Shown: positions 1 through 9,043, numbered from the stretch's first letter. The stretch is DNA of 54,547 nt from CAZUNO01 sp964621445 [NCBI: Candidatus Hadarchaeota archaeon] (GCA_964621445.1 CAZUNO010000020.1:1-54547); one strand, 5' to 3'. A program made the numbers and translations. The notes: generated by a model from the sequence alone, not told the origin.

Positions 1-506
1 GCTGAACCGGCGAGTCCCTTTTCATTCACCATCATCATGCAGGCAATCAAGCTTACATCGCTGACTGCGATGAACTTATGCAGTCCAGAATGAGAACCAT
101 CAAGTATGAATGCCGATTGATCCCTGGCATCGTTGTCTCGATTCTTATGGAAGAAAATCCTATTTTCAGCGGTGTATTTAGGTGAAACAGCATAGGATGT
201 GCATTCATGGCCCAGGTGCAGCTGGCGATAAGCGTTTGCTATGTAGGAGAGGAATAGATCCTCCTCAACGTGGGCCTGTCGAGCTATCGCCTTCGCCTCA
301 GCTAGCCAGTGTGGTGCCACCTTCCTGGCTATCTTGCAGAATCTCTGGGATCTTTCAATGAGATCCGATTTGTTTAGCGAATTCCGCTTGGCTGGAAACA
401 AGAAGTCGTCTCTAAGGTTGCGTCGGATAGACTCCCGGTTGATATTTCCCCACCTGGAGCCAATCTGGCTCGGGGTCCCCTTCAGCTCAACCATGTTGCC
501 CCCCAT
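1..506 (-). CDS. Peptidase C45 / acyl-CoA:6-APA acyltransferase-like protein (partial, C-terminus outside window)
   Basis: The reverse strand encodes about 168 codons of a protein that runs off the window edge. It begins MGGNMVELKGTP and has the N-terminal G-T-P..-G-x-x-x-G pattern of C45 family proteins. The probable autocatalytic cysteine lies in H-E-C-T-S-Y-A-V (Cys near residue 102), followed by K-N-R-D-N near 120, which matches the C-T-T/S...R-N-x-D arrangement of this Ntn-hydrolase family. Family members cleave themselves before the Cys and then hydrolyse or transfer amide-linked acyl groups; the substrate here is unknown. The residue before Cys is Glu rather than the Gly of the penicillin enzyme. 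The start ATG at 506 follows a GAGGG motif. It lies 28 nt downstream of the BNR gene stop, so the two are probably co-transcribed. Confidence 0.7.
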   Translation of the reverse strand, partial: MGGNMVELKGTPSQIGSRWGNINRESIRRNLRDDFLFPAKRNSLNKSDLIERSQRFCKIARKVAPHWLAEAKAIARQAHVEEDLFLSYIANAYRQLHLGHECTSYAVSPKYTAENRIFFHKNRDNDARDQSAFILDGSHSGLHKFIAVSDVSLIACMMMVNEKGLAGS

Positions 507-534
507 CGGGATACCCGCCCTCTAAATGGCGATT

Positions 535-1626
535 TCAATTGCCGGTGCCTTGATTAACCAATAAGCGTGAGCGTGATGTCTCCGATATCCAATCACCTTG
601 TTCGACATCTTCCTCCCTGAATGTTGCCATCAGTATCTGCTTAGCTCCTGTTCGCTCGAAATCATATATGATGTATATGGTGCCATCCGGGGCCTGGACA
701 CCATCCGGGTAGGAAACACCCTCCCGCTCGTCGATAAGAAGACCACCTTCCCATGTCTGGCCGTCGTCCTTTGATAAATATGCCGTGAGGTCGGACCTAC
801 CGGTTTTTTCGAATAAGGGGCCATGTTTGACGAGAAGCAAGTTTCCAGAATCCATTCTTCGTATGAAAAACCGCGCTGTGGGGTGAAGTATTTCCCAGAG
901 TTTTGGGACTGTCCAGCTGTAACCCTTGTCTTCCGAGTAGCTCTGTGATATCCCTTCCTCTATCCTTATCAACATCCAAAGCTTTCCGTCATTATTCTCC
1001 ACAATCATGTGTTCCGAAAATTTTTTCCCGGGCATAAGCGGACCCCCGCGGAGACTATAGCTTTGTCCCTGGTCCTCGGAGGCCAGGACATTCGGTCTCT
1101 TTTCCCTGGCCGGGACATCCTCTCGCTTGCTTCGATTCCAGACGGTGACGGGAAGCATCCATTCCCCATCATTGAGAACCGTGGGCTTGTTCATCATGAT
1201 CCCGTTACAGATTCTCTCGGGCGCTGACCATTTGGGTCTCTCATTACCTGGATTCGATGTCTTCATGTTCCAAACACCCGCTCGTCCATCGAAGTGTTCG
1301 TAGCTCTGTGCCCAGAACAGCTCGAGATTTCCTGTGGGATCAAGCCACAGACACGGATCGAAGGCCCTAACTGGATCAGGTGGATCGATTACCATCTTGA
1401 GGCCCGACCAGGTCCTCCCATCGTCCCCGCTGGTGGAAAGCATGACATAGTTCTCCCCGGTCTCACCGGTTCCTCCACCGTACCATACGGCCCAAAGCCT
1501 CCCGTTATCCGCCCTCTCGATACCCGGTATGCCCTGGAAAGCCCGGTCTTCATCGGAGTACTCGTCCCCCGGAGATGTATTAACATGGGGTGATTGCAGT
1601 GCTAGATCCGATTCCTTAGCGTCCAT
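535..1626 (-). CDS. BNR/Asp-box sialidase-like beta-propeller, cytoplasmic
   Basis: This 363-aa protein has no signal peptide. Asp-box-like S-x-D-x-G-x-T/S-W repeats lie near residues 64-73, 183-190, 231-238 and 285-292. A G-I-x-R-x-x-x-G-R-L segment (33-44) and a late S-Y-P-D-G-V-Q-x-x-D-G motif (305-315) are typical of the BNR_2 exo-sialidase-like family. Such proteins are six-bladed propellers; many in this family are uncharacterised and need not cleave sialic acid. It precedes a C45-type acyltransferase on the same strand (28-nt gap), which suggests a joint role in processing amide-containing or glycosylated compounds. A second, fused BNR_2 domain is in the gene at 2376. The fold assignment is strong; substrate and activity are unknown. 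Confidence 0.78.
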   Translation of the reverse strand: MDAKESDLALQSPHVNTSPGDEYSDEDRAFQGIPGIERADNGRLWAVWYGGGTGETGENYVMLSTSGDDGRTWSGLKMVIDPPDPVRAFDPCLWLDPTGNLELFWAQSYEHFDGRAGVWNMKTSNPGNERPKWSAPERICNGIMMNKPTVLNDGEWMLPVTVWNRSKREDVPAREKRPNVLASEDQGQSYSLRGGPLMPGKKFSEHMIVENNDGKLWMLIRIEEGISQSYSEDKGYSWTVPKLWEILHPTARFFIRRMDSGNLLLVKHGPLFEKTGRSDLTAYLSKDDGQTWEGGLLIDEREGVSYPDGVQAPDGTIYIIYDFERTGAKQILMATFREEDVEQGDWISETSRSRLLVNQGTGN

Positions 1627-1732
1627 GAATGAGGATAGACGGGTTATCCTATTGTGTCTTGCCCCTAATGATTGAATGAAGATGGAGGGTTTTATTCAGG
1701 CAGCCATCATCGAAATGTAATTCGCGTTGACC

Positions 1733-2140
1733 TTAATTCGATTCTTGGGTATCTTGAAATCTAAGGGCCACTGAATTGATACAATATCTCTTTCCAGTGG
1801 GCTCTGGGCCGTCGTCGAAGACGTGACCAAGATGGCCCCCGCATCGCGAGCAGACCACCTCTGTCCTCTTCATCAGGAGGCTTCCGTCCGACCTTTCCCG
1901 TACAGACTCATCGGATATGGGGGACCAAAAGCTTGGCCAACCGGTGCCGGACTTGAACTTGGTCCGGGAAGAGAACAACTCATTCCCGCACCCCGCACAT
2001 AGGTAAATCCCCTCTGCATTATGGTTCCAGTACTTACCGGTAAAAGCGGGTTCAGTTCCCTTCTTCCTCAAAACACGGAATTCCTCGGGTGTCAGTGTCT
2101 TTTTCCACTCATCCTCGGTCTTTTCTATATCGAAATTCAT
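1733..2140 (-). CDS. msrB: Peptide-methionine (R)-S-oxide reductase MsrB
   Basis: This 135-aa protein matches MsrB over its whole length. Two zinc-binding C-x-x-C pairs are at Cys48/51 (C-A-G-C) and Cys97/100 (C-S-R-C). The T-G-W-P-S-F-W segment is at 66-72, G-H-V-F-D-D-G-P-x-P-T-G at 105-116, and the catalytic Cys120 is in R-Y-C-I-N-S. It reduces methionine-R-sulfoxide in oxidised proteins in the cytoplasm, normally recycled by thioredoxin. The N-terminal part has no extra Cys that would clearly act as resolving residue. Start ATG is at 2140. It stands alone between the BNR gene and the divergent 2376 operon, so it is probably a single-gene stress function. Confidence 0.97.
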   Translation of the reverse strand: MNFDIEKTEDEWKKTLTPEEFRVLRKKGTEPAFTGKYWNHNAEGIYLCAGCGNELFSSRTKFKSGTGWPSFWSPISDESVRERSDGSLLMKRTEVVCSRCGGHLGHVFDDGPEPTGKRYCINSVALRFQDTQESN

Positions 2141-2330
2141 GTATTTCCCTTACGGGATGACGAGATCCACAAAGGTCAATTAAGCCTTCCCCGAAATCAA
2201 CCGTTTGCCGTATCCTGGCACCCTTGAACGAAACAGTGGCCGTCAATTGCATGCCTGGAATCCATTGGAGTGCTGGTAATTGATCGGTCCCGTTTCATGG
2301 CCGATCTAAGCTCTGCCAGGAATCCAAGCC

Positions 2331-2338
2331 ATAAATAA
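2331..2338 (+). promoter_or_regulatory. Probable TATA box of the 2376-8975 gene run
   Basis: ATAAATAA lies about 40 nt before the ATG at 2376. With transcription starting 25 nt downstream this would leave a short leader carrying the GGGAGG and GAGG motifs seen just before the start. Confidence 0.5.
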
Positions 2339-2375
2339 AGGGAGGTCTCTCTCCAAAAGGGAGGACGAGGATGGA

Positions 2376-4355
2376 ATGAAGATCGATGGACGAGCTATCC
2401 CTGATGATCAGGAATACACCAATTCGTTGGGAATGAAAATGGTGAGAATTGAGCCCGGCTCCTTCGAAATGGGTTTTGAGGGCGGGGAGTTGCCGGAGGA
2501 CCTTACCGGTGGGAAACCCCATCGCCGGTTTGGAGATTTTGATGAAACCCCCAGACACCAGGTTCGTATCAGGGAACCTTTCTACATCTCTGAATTACAG
2601 ATAACGAATTCCCAATACGAGAATTTTGATCCATCTCACGAGGTCCTCCGGGGTAAGAACGGCATTTCAGCCCAGGACAAGGAGGCCGTGGTCCATGTCA
2701 GCTGGCATGACGCGGTCGCCTTTTGCGAATGGTTATCGAAGAAGGAAGGTATTCCCTACCGACTTCCAACCGAGGCCGAATGGGAGTATGCCTGCCGCGC
2801 GGGAACGGAATCCATATTCTATACCGGTGATTCGCCCCCCGAGGGGAGCCTGAAGGAGGGTCCGGTAAAGGACATAGACCTGTACGTAGGTGAAACCGAT
2901 CCTAATCCCTGGGGTCTATATGATATGCATGGTAATGTCGAGGAATGGTGCCTGGACTGGTATGGTCCCTATGTGGCCGAGGCGCAGGCCGATCCCGCTG
3001 GAAGGTGCAAAGGGGATTTCAAGGTGACCCGTGGCGGAAGTCACTCAACGGGGGCCTATTATCTTCGTTCGGCAAATCGGGCCGGTACCTTGCCGGATGA
3101 CAGCAGCCATTTAATTGGGGTAAGAATAGTCGCCGCCGGCATGCCCAAGGGCAGCATGCTCTCCCCACCACCGGCCGTCTTGTGGCAGAAGGGAGTCAAT
3201 CAGTCCATCCCATCGGATATTGGAAGCGGACCGGACCCAAACAAGCCATTTTTTGACGGACCAAGAAAATACGTGATAATTCCGGAGGATGCCCAGGGAC
3301 CTCTTTTTTCAAGACACAACCATGACCCGGCCCTAGCAAGGTGTGCTAACGGGGACCTGCTGGCCATATGGTATACCTGCGTTCGGGAACCTGGACGCGA
3401 GCTCGCCCTGGCTGCCAGCAGATTTAGAAGGGGTTCCCAAACATGGGACCAGGCCTCCCCCTTCTGGGACGCCCCCGATCGCAATGACCACGCACCTGCC
3501 CTGTGGTTCGATGGGAAAAAGACATTGTATCACTTCAACGGCCTTTCCATAGGGGAGGGATACAAGGAAAACCTGGCTCTGGTAATGAGGACCTCAAAGG
3601 ATAATGGCAAGACATGGTCAAAGGCCCGTTTTGTGAACTCCGATCGAAGCAAGCCCAGTCAACCGGTTCCCTGTGTAATCCGCACCAGAGATGGAACCAT
3701 TATGTTCCCGTCCGATGCGTCGAATTCCGAGATAGGCAGGGGTTCTGTTCTTTGGATGAGCAATGATGAGGGGCATACCTGGTCGATGTCCGGAAGCCCA
3801 ATCGCTGGTATTCACGCCGGTTTTGTGGAGCTTGAGGACGGTAGATTGATGGCATTTGGAAGAGGCAATGATATAGATGACAGAATGCCAATGAGCATAT
3901 CGGATGACCAAGGGGAGACCTGGGAATACTCTCCCAGCCCATTCCCTCCGATAGCAAGCGGCCAAAGGCTGGTGTTAATGACGCTCAGGGAGGGTCCGAT
4001 TCTTTTCTGTTCATTTACCGGACTTCGTAAGAACCCGGCACCCATGCCCATAAAGGATGAATCGGGGGAAGAGCGTTTGGTGCGAGGGCTTTTTGCCGCC
4101 CTGTCCCTTGATGAGGGTAAAACCTGGCCGTACAGGAGATTGGTAAGCGATGATGGGCCAGGAAGAGAGGTGGAGGCCATGGATGGAAGGACTTTCACAA
4201 TGGACTTCGGCAATGCAGAGCCGCTAGGGTATCTCGCGGCTTGCCAAACCGAGGACGGCTTGATCCACCTTATAAGCAGCCGCCAGCACTATTCCTTCAA
4301 CCTACAATGGCTCAAGACCCCTCCGCCAGCCGAGCCGGGTGAAATCACTTCCTAG
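2376..4355 (+). CDS. Fusion: FGE/SUMF1-like domain + BNR_2 sialidase-like propeller
   Basis: This 659-aa protein has two domains. Residues ~15-255 are a SUMF1/FGE-sulfatase-type fold (N-S-L-G-M-x-M-V-x-I-x-P-G-S-F-x-M-G; R-L-P-T-E-A-E-W-E-Y-A-C-R-A-G; G-L-Y-D-M-H-G-N-V-E-E-W). Residues ~280-650 are a BNR_2 propeller with Asp boxes near 408, 461, 508 and 577. The two copper-binding cysteines of true formylglycine-generating enzymes are absent: the strand after T-R-G-G-S reads H-S-T-G-A-Y-Y where a C-x4-C pair would be. Sulfatase activation is therefore unlikely, and the domain may be a binding or other SUMF1-superfamily module. There is no signal peptide, so it is probably cytosolic. It is first of four plus-strand genes (18-nt gap to the next). 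GAGG lies 5 nt before the ATG. Confidence 0.85.
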   Translation: MKIDGRAIPDDQEYTNSLGMKMVRIEPGSFEMGFEGGELPEDLTGGKPHRRFGDFDETPRHQVRIREPFYISELQITNSQYENFDPSHEVLRGKNGISAQDKEAVVHVSWHDAVAFCEWLSKKEGIPYRLPTEAEWEYACRAGTESIFYTGDSPPEGSLKEGPVKDIDLYVGETDPNPWGLYDMHGNVEEWCLDWYGPYVAEAQADPAGRCKGDFKVTRGGSHSTGAYYLRSANRAGTLPDDSSHLIGVRIVAAGMPKGSMLSPPPAVLWQKGVNQSIPSDIGSGPDPNKPFFDGPRKYVIIPEDAQGPLFSRHNHDPALARCANGDLLAIWYTCVREPGRELALAASRFRRGSQTWDQASPFWDAPDRNDHAPALWFDGKKTLYHFNGLSIGEGYKENLALVMRTSKDNGKTWSKARFVNSDRSKPSQPVPCVIRTRDGTIMFPSDASNSEIGRGSVLWMSNDEGHTWSMSGSPIAGIHAGFVELEDGRLMAFGRGNDIDDRMPMSISDDQGETWEYSPSPFPPIASGQRLVLMTLREGPILFCSFTGLRKNPAPMPIKDESGEERLVRGLFAALSLDEGKTWPYRRLVSDDGPGREVEAMDGRTFTMDFGNAEPLGYLAACQTEDGLIHLISSRQHYSFNLQWLKTPPPAEPGEITS

Positions 4356-4373
4356 ATCTGGACATAGGGTTGG

Positions 4374-6620
4374 ATGTTTAAATTGAATAAACTCTACTTT
4401 GAGAAGATATCCAGGCATGATCGTCCCAGGGAGCCAGTTAGTCTCAGCATCCCATTCGGGGAGGGGCGTTTCAAAGATTCCGATTATCTTGTGGTAAGGG
4501 ACGGCTCCAAACCACTTCCCGTCCAGCAACGGATTCTATCCACATGGCCTGATGGAAGCGTCAGATGGTTGAGGGCTCACATGCAGCCTGATCTTCCAGG
4601 GAATGCGGGTAAAACCTTAACCTTCGATATTGAGGATAATCAAGGTGACTTTGATCTGGATTCCAGGGTCTCCGTGGAGGAGACAGGCAACGGGCTTTCA
4701 GTGGATACTTGCAAGATCGCTTTCAAGGTACCTAATTCCGGTTACAGGCCGCTTGCCGATATCTCTATGCATAATGAACCCATCCTGGGTGAGGACCTTC
4801 TTGGAGGTTTCGTAATCGATCTGCCTGATCGAAGGCTGAACAGCAGGAGAGGTGAAGTGGAGATAGGGCTGGAGGACAAAGGACCACTCCTAACCTCGGT
4901 CCTGGTGAAGGGGAAGCACCAGTCCGAGGAGGGAATTCCCTTCCTGGATTACGAGGGTCGAATAACGGCCTACGCCGGCAAACCTTATGTCCAGGTCGAG
5001 TATCGTTTCCTCCATAAGGAGGAAACTGAAACGCTCTCCCTACGGGAGTGCCGCCTGGATTTTACCCCGGATCAGGGAGAGAACCCTGAGGTAGCGCTTG
5101 GCGAGGGCTATTACAGGACCTCGATAGAAAGGGGCCAGGGTCCATTTCAAAAGCTGATCAACGGGGAAACCCTGCTCTATCAGAGCTATGAGCATTTCGT
5201 GGTTTCCTTTTACGGGGATTTCTGGGCCGATTGGAGGAACGAGGAAGCCGGCCTCGCTATGTCAATATACAAATCCCATCAGAATTTTCCAAAGGCACTT
5301 CAGGTAGATGGAAATGGCATATCCTGTTATCTTTACCCAGGCCAGTCACCCCCGACTGAAATCAGGATGGGGGTCGCCAAGACTCACATGATCCTACTGC
5401 ACTTTCATGGTCCCGAGAAGCCCCTCTCCGAAATCTCGGCCAGAAGTCTGCAGTTCCAGATCCCGGATATACCGTCCTTGACCAGGAATTGGTATAGGGA
5501 TAACAATCCCTGGGCTATGGAATTTTTCCCTGAAAAGATCCCGTCTAGGCTGATAACCGATCTGGTTAGAACCCATGATGGTAGACCTGAGGCTCTTGGA
5601 ATGCTCCATTTCGGGGATTCTCCGGATGCTGGATATAGCGATCAGGGCCGGGGGAAAGGCCGGGTGGTTTGGGTGAATAACGAGTACGATCGTGGTCATG
5701 CTTGCACCCTGTTCTATGCACTGACTGGGATCAGACGTGCTCTCGACTCTGCCCTGGTTAGCGCTCGTCATTGGCTGGATGTAGACATCTGCCACTACAG
5801 CAAGGATCCTCTACGTGAAGGGGGCCTGATTACCCATAGTGCCAACCACGTGGAGGCCGGCGTCACCCCATCTCATGAATGGGTCGATGGATTGCTGGAC
5901 TACTATTACCTGACGGGCAGAAAGGAAGGACTACGGTCTGCCCATTCCGTGGCTCAAAACATAATGAGACACATGGCACGCCCGATAATGCGAAGAGAGG
6001 GCAAGACATCTACGCGGGAGAATGGCTGGGCGCTAAGGGCTATGGTCTCGATGTTTCTTGCCACGGGAGAGGAAAAGTATAGGAAGGAAGCAAGAAGGAT
6101 CGTGGAGCTTTTCATAGAATGGAATGAGAAATATGGAGGCCTTTTAGCCCCTTATACTGATCATAGCATGCCAAGAGTGGTGTTCATGAACGCCATAACC
6201 GGCAATTCACTGGCCCGTTACCTGGCTATCGAGAATGACAGGAATGTCGAAAAGCTTGTGTTGGAAATTGCTGACGACCTCATCGAGCAATGTCTTGGCC
6301 CGGATGGAATCTTCATCTACAAGGAATTGCCATCCCTGGCCCATCCCAGCCCGTCCCCCCATGCGCTGGAATTGATGGCCCATGCATATAGGATAAGCGG
6401 GGAAGATCGGTATTTGAATATCGCAACACGGCAGTTTGTCTTGGCCAGCAAGAACCTTGGAGGAGTGAGTCGGGGTCCAAAGAGACTTGACGAGAGCGGG
6501 GCTTTGATAAGAGGTCATGGCAGCGGGAGGTCCTTTGCCGAAAGCTACACTTCGATCATACTATTCGCTTCCATGGCAACTCCTCTAGGACTGTTGGACT
6601 GGTACGAGTATCCTGCATGA
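4374..6620 (+). CDS. PcRGLX/YetA-like protein (PL42-like polysaccharide lyase family)
   Basis: This 748-aa protein resembles the three-part PcRGLX/YetA architecture. It has an N-terminal RIFT-barrel-like segment (to ~90; S-I-P-F-G-E-G-R-F, W-P-D-G-S-V-R-W-L), a central beta-sandwich (~100-340; W-A-D-W-R-N-E-E-A-G-L), and a C-terminal alpha/alpha toroid (~375-740; W-V-N-N-E-Y-D, H-S-A-N-H-V-E, G-H-G-S-G-R-S-F-A-E-S-Y). Characterised relatives are exo-acting lyases on rhamnogalacturonan or L-rhamnose-glucuronate linkages (family PL42), so cleavage of uronic-acid glycosides is the best guess. No signal peptide is present, so it would act on imported oligosaccharides. The kinase-like and sugar-acid dehydratase genes downstream fit metabolism of the released acid. 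No ribosome site is visible; it lies 18 nt after the preceding stop. Confidence 0.72.
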   Translation: MFKLNKLYFEKISRHDRPREPVSLSIPFGEGRFKDSDYLVVRDGSKPLPVQQRILSTWPDGSVRWLRAHMQPDLPGNAGKTLTFDIEDNQGDFDLDSRVSVEETGNGLSVDTCKIAFKVPNSGYRPLADISMHNEPILGEDLLGGFVIDLPDRRLNSRRGEVEIGLEDKGPLLTSVLVKGKHQSEEGIPFLDYEGRITAYAGKPYVQVEYRFLHKEETETLSLRECRLDFTPDQGENPEVALGEGYYRTSIERGQGPFQKLINGETLLYQSYEHFVVSFYGDFWADWRNEEAGLAMSIYKSHQNFPKALQVDGNGISCYLYPGQSPPTEIRMGVAKTHMILLHFHGPEKPLSEISARSLQFQIPDIPSLTRNWYRDNNPWAMEFFPEKIPSRLITDLVRTHDGRPEALGMLHFGDSPDAGYSDQGRGKGRVVWVNNEYDRGHACTLFYALTGIRRALDSALVSARHWLDVDICHYSKDPLREGGLITHSANHVEAGVTPSHEWVDGLLDYYYLTGRKEGLRSAHSVAQNIMRHMARPIMRREGKTSTRENGWALRAMVSMFLATGEEKYRKEARRIVELFIEWNEKYGGLLAPYTDHSMPRVVFMNAITGNSLARYLAIENDRNVEKLVLEIADDLIEQCLGPDGIFIYKELPSLAHPSPSPHALELMAHAYRISGEDRYLNIATRQFVLASKNLGGVSRGPKRLDESGALIRGHGSGRSFAESYTSIILFASMATPLGLLDWYEYPA

Positions 6621-6660
6621 TCGACAGGCGGGAGATAATGCAGCATTCGGAGGTTTGTAT

Positions 6661-7839
6661 ATGGGAAAAAACCGAAATGTGATCGTCGCCCTGGGAGGTG
6701 GGCCCACCGCGGTTACTAACAATTGCCTTCTTGGGCTCCTGAAGGAGGCTCAGGCCCAGAGCGGGATCGGTGAGGTGCTGGGAGCCGTAAACGGTGTGAA
6801 GGGAATCCTGGGTGAGAAGCTAGTTGATATGAAGATAAAATCTGGACTGATGGAGAATTCTTACCTGGGTCCGGGATCATTTCTAGGGTCGTGTCGAAGG
6901 GAGATGGCCGAGGAAGATTACCGGAGAATCCTGGATATCCTCGAGAAACATGAGGCGGGGTTCATCATACTAATGGGGGGCGAAGGGACGATGTCCATGC
7001 TAGATACCTTGGACCACTATGTGGACGAACGTAAAATGGAGGTCACCATGATTGGAGTTCCCATGACGGTTGACAACGATATCAAGGGTACGGATCATTG
7101 TCTCGGTTACGGGAGCGCGGCCAGGTTCTATTCAACCTCAGTTATGGAGGTGGGGATGGACGCCATGAGTCTTCCGCCACCGGTCACGGTTTTCGAAACC
7201 ATGGGAAGGGATAGCGGCTGGCTTGCGGCCTCAACAATCATGGCCAGAAGAGAAAGGAACGATCCGCCTCATCTCATATTTCTGCCTGAGCGTCCCTTCG
7301 ATGAGGAATGGTTCTTGAATGAGGTTAGTTCGATCTACGGGGACCTTGGTTACGTCTCGGTGGTCGTGAGCGAGGGTCTGAAGGGGAAGACCGGGGAATC
7401 CCTGTGGGCTGAAGGGGATGCCAATCGGGACGAATACGGACATCCGCTTTATGGTGGTGTTGGGAAGTACATCTGCAACCTAATAAGTTCTAGATTAGGC
7501 CTCCGTGCACGAGATGAGAAGCCCGGACTTCTGGCGCGCTGTTGCATGTCCCAGGTTTCCAGAACCGATCGAATGGAGTCCTTTCGGCTGGGCAGGGAGG
7601 CCGTTAGGTTTGCCCTTAGGGAGGAAGCTCGGGGAATGCTGGGGCTGCGAAGAAGCGGAGGTGACAGCTATGAGTGCGAGGTGGAGTTGATTTCGTTCTC
7701 CGAGGCTAGCGATGGGATAAGGGAGGTTCCCCCCTGCTTTATGGCCGAGGAGGGCCAGGTTAGTCATGATTTTGTAGAATACGTTAAACCACTGCTCGGA
7801 GGTCCCCTGCCCGGATACAGGGGTCCGGTGGGGATATGA
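6661..7839 (+). CDS. Phosphofructokinase-family kinase, atypical donor-site residues
   Basis: This is a 392-aa 6-phosphofructokinase-family protein. The ATG at 6661 is chosen because GGAGG (6649-6653) sits 7 nt upstream; a TTG six bases earlier is less likely. Family motifs are G-G-G-P-T-A-V-T-N (~12-20), G-G-E-G-T (~106), P-M-T-V-D-N-D (~133) and E-T-M-G-R-D-S-G-W (~179). In ATP enzymes the donor site reads G-G-D-G-S and P-G-T-I-D-N-D; in pyrophosphate enzymes G-G-D-D and P-K-T-I-D-N-D. Here the first position is ATP-like (Gly) while the second is Met, so phosphoryl donor and sugar substrate cannot be inferred. Sitting between a lyase-like gene and a sugar-acid dehydratase, it may phosphorylate a catabolic intermediate rather than only fructose 6-phosphate. 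Confidence 0.85.
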   Translation: MGKNRNVIVALGGGPTAVTNNCLLGLLKEAQAQSGIGEVLGAVNGVKGILGEKLVDMKIKSGLMENSYLGPGSFLGSCRREMAEEDYRRILDILEKHEAGFIILMGGEGTMSMLDTLDHYVDERKMEVTMIGVPMTVDNDIKGTDHCLGYGSAARFYSTSVMEVGMDAMSLPPPVTVFETMGRDSGWLAASTIMARRERNDPPHLIFLPERPFDEEWFLNEVSSIYGDLGYVSVVVSEGLKGKTGESLWAEGDANRDEYGHPLYGGVGKYICNLISSRLGLRARDEKPGLLARCCMSQVSRTDRMESFRLGREAVRFALREEARGMLGLRRSGGDSYECEVELISFSEASDGIREVPPCFMAEEGQVSHDFVEYVKPLLGGPLPGYRGPVGI

Positions 7840-7901
7840 GTTGTAAGACCCTGGCATCCACAATACTTTTTGGCCTTCAGAACTGATTAGACGGGATTTC
7901 C

Positions 7902-8975
7902 ATGAAAATAGCTAGCCTGGAACCGATTCTTCTAGACCCAACGCTGTTGGTAAGGTTGGAGACCGATGGCGGTATAGTGGGGTGGGGAGAGTGCAGTCCA
8001 ATGAACACAAGGGTGACCCAATCTCACCTAAAACACTCAATCAAACCTCTGGTGGTAGGAAGGGATCCCTTCAATCTAGAGTCCATAGTCGAGGACATCT
8101 TCGTTAAAACCTACAAGATCGCCGGTCAATCCCAGGCAATGGCGGCTAGCGGGGTGGAGATCGCCCTCTGGGATATCATTGGGAAATCATTGGAGGTTCC
8201 CATCTACAAGCTGATCGGAGGAGCATATAGAAAGAAAGTGAGGGTCTATGCCTCGAGCATGCGCCGCGATATTTCGCCGAAGGAGGAAGCGGACCGGATG
8301 ACTCGTTTGGTCGATGACCACGGATTCACGGCCGTTAAGGTAAGGGTAGGCCAGAAATTTGGGTTCAATCGGGATGCTGCCCCGGGAAGAAGCGAGGCAG
8401 TGGTGAGGGAGGTAAGGTCAAGTCTGGGGGAGGGGGTAGAAATCATGGTCGATGCCAATTCCTGCTACACGGCGAAGGGAGCCATAAAGATGGGAAGACG
8501 CCTGGAGAAATATGACATATTCCATTTTGAGGAGCCATGTCCGTACAAGGACCTGGATTCCACGGCCAAGGTTGCGGCTGCCCTCGATACCCCCGTTGCC
8601 GGAGGGGAGCAGGATTGGGAGATGCACCATTTCCGGAGGATGATGGAGATGGGAGCTGTTGACATCGTTCAGCCCGATCTGATAAAGGCCGGTGGCTTTT
8701 TGATATGCAAGAAAATTGCGGCTATGGCCGAAAGTTTCGGGTTGGTGTGTACACCCCATCAGACCCAGCCTCTGGGGACCATCGCAAATCTGCATTTCGT
8801 GGCCTCAACCCCTTGTTGTCGTTACTCCCAGGAATTCAATATCGAGAGCCACCCCTGGAGAGAGAGGCTTTTCGGGGAGCAACTCCGGGTTAAGGATGGA
8901 TTTCTACCAGTTCCCCAGGAACCGGGCCTTGGGATTGAGATAAACGAGGATCTACTTCCAGATCCGGATCTCTAG
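7902..8975 (+). CDS. Enolase-superfamily sugar-acid dehydratase (mandelate racemase subgroup)
   Basis: This 357-aa protein has the capping domain plus TIM barrel of the mandelate racemase/muconate lactonizing group. Metal ligands are visible as Asp in V-D-A-N-S (~182), Glu in F-E-E-P (~209) and Glu in G-G-E-Q (~235). The His base is in T-P-H-Q-T-Q (~285), paired with Asp in V-D-I-V-Q-P-D. The second-strand motif is V-K-V-R-V-G, with Arg where KxK enzymes have the second Lys, so it may be a one-base (His) dehydratase. Members remove water from aldonic or uronic-derived acids to give 2-keto-3-deoxy acids. It is last of the four-gene run, 62 nt after the kinase, and probably acts downstream of the lyase-like protein. 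The exact substrate (galactonate, fuconate, gluconate type) is not resolvable. Confidence 0.85.
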   Translation: MKIASLEPILLDPTLLVRLETDGGIVGWGECSPMNTRVTQSHLKHSIKPLVVGRDPFNLESIVEDIFVKTYKIAGQSQAMAASGVEIALWDIIGKSLEVPIYKLIGGAYRKKVRVYASSMRRDISPKEEADRMTRLVDDHGFTAVKVRVGQKFGFNRDAAPGRSEAVVREVRSSLGEGVEIMVDANSCYTAKGAIKMGRRLEKYDIFHFEEPCPYKDLDSTAKVAAALDTPVAGGEQDWEMHHFRRMMEMGAVDIVQPDLIKAGGFLICKKIAAMAESFGLVCTPHQTQPLGTIANLHFVASTPCCRYSQEFNIESHPWRERLFGEQLRVKDGFLPVPQEPGLGIEINEDLLPDPDL

Positions 8976-9043
8976 AACCCGGGATATCCATGAGAGAGGG
9001 CCTTCGCGCGGACACCGGTGGATAATCCAAGGCTAAGACCTGC

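Noticed and set aside
2376-3140. Active formylglycine-generating enzyme
   Set aside because: The copper-binding cysteines are absent, so sulfatase maturation activity is not supported.
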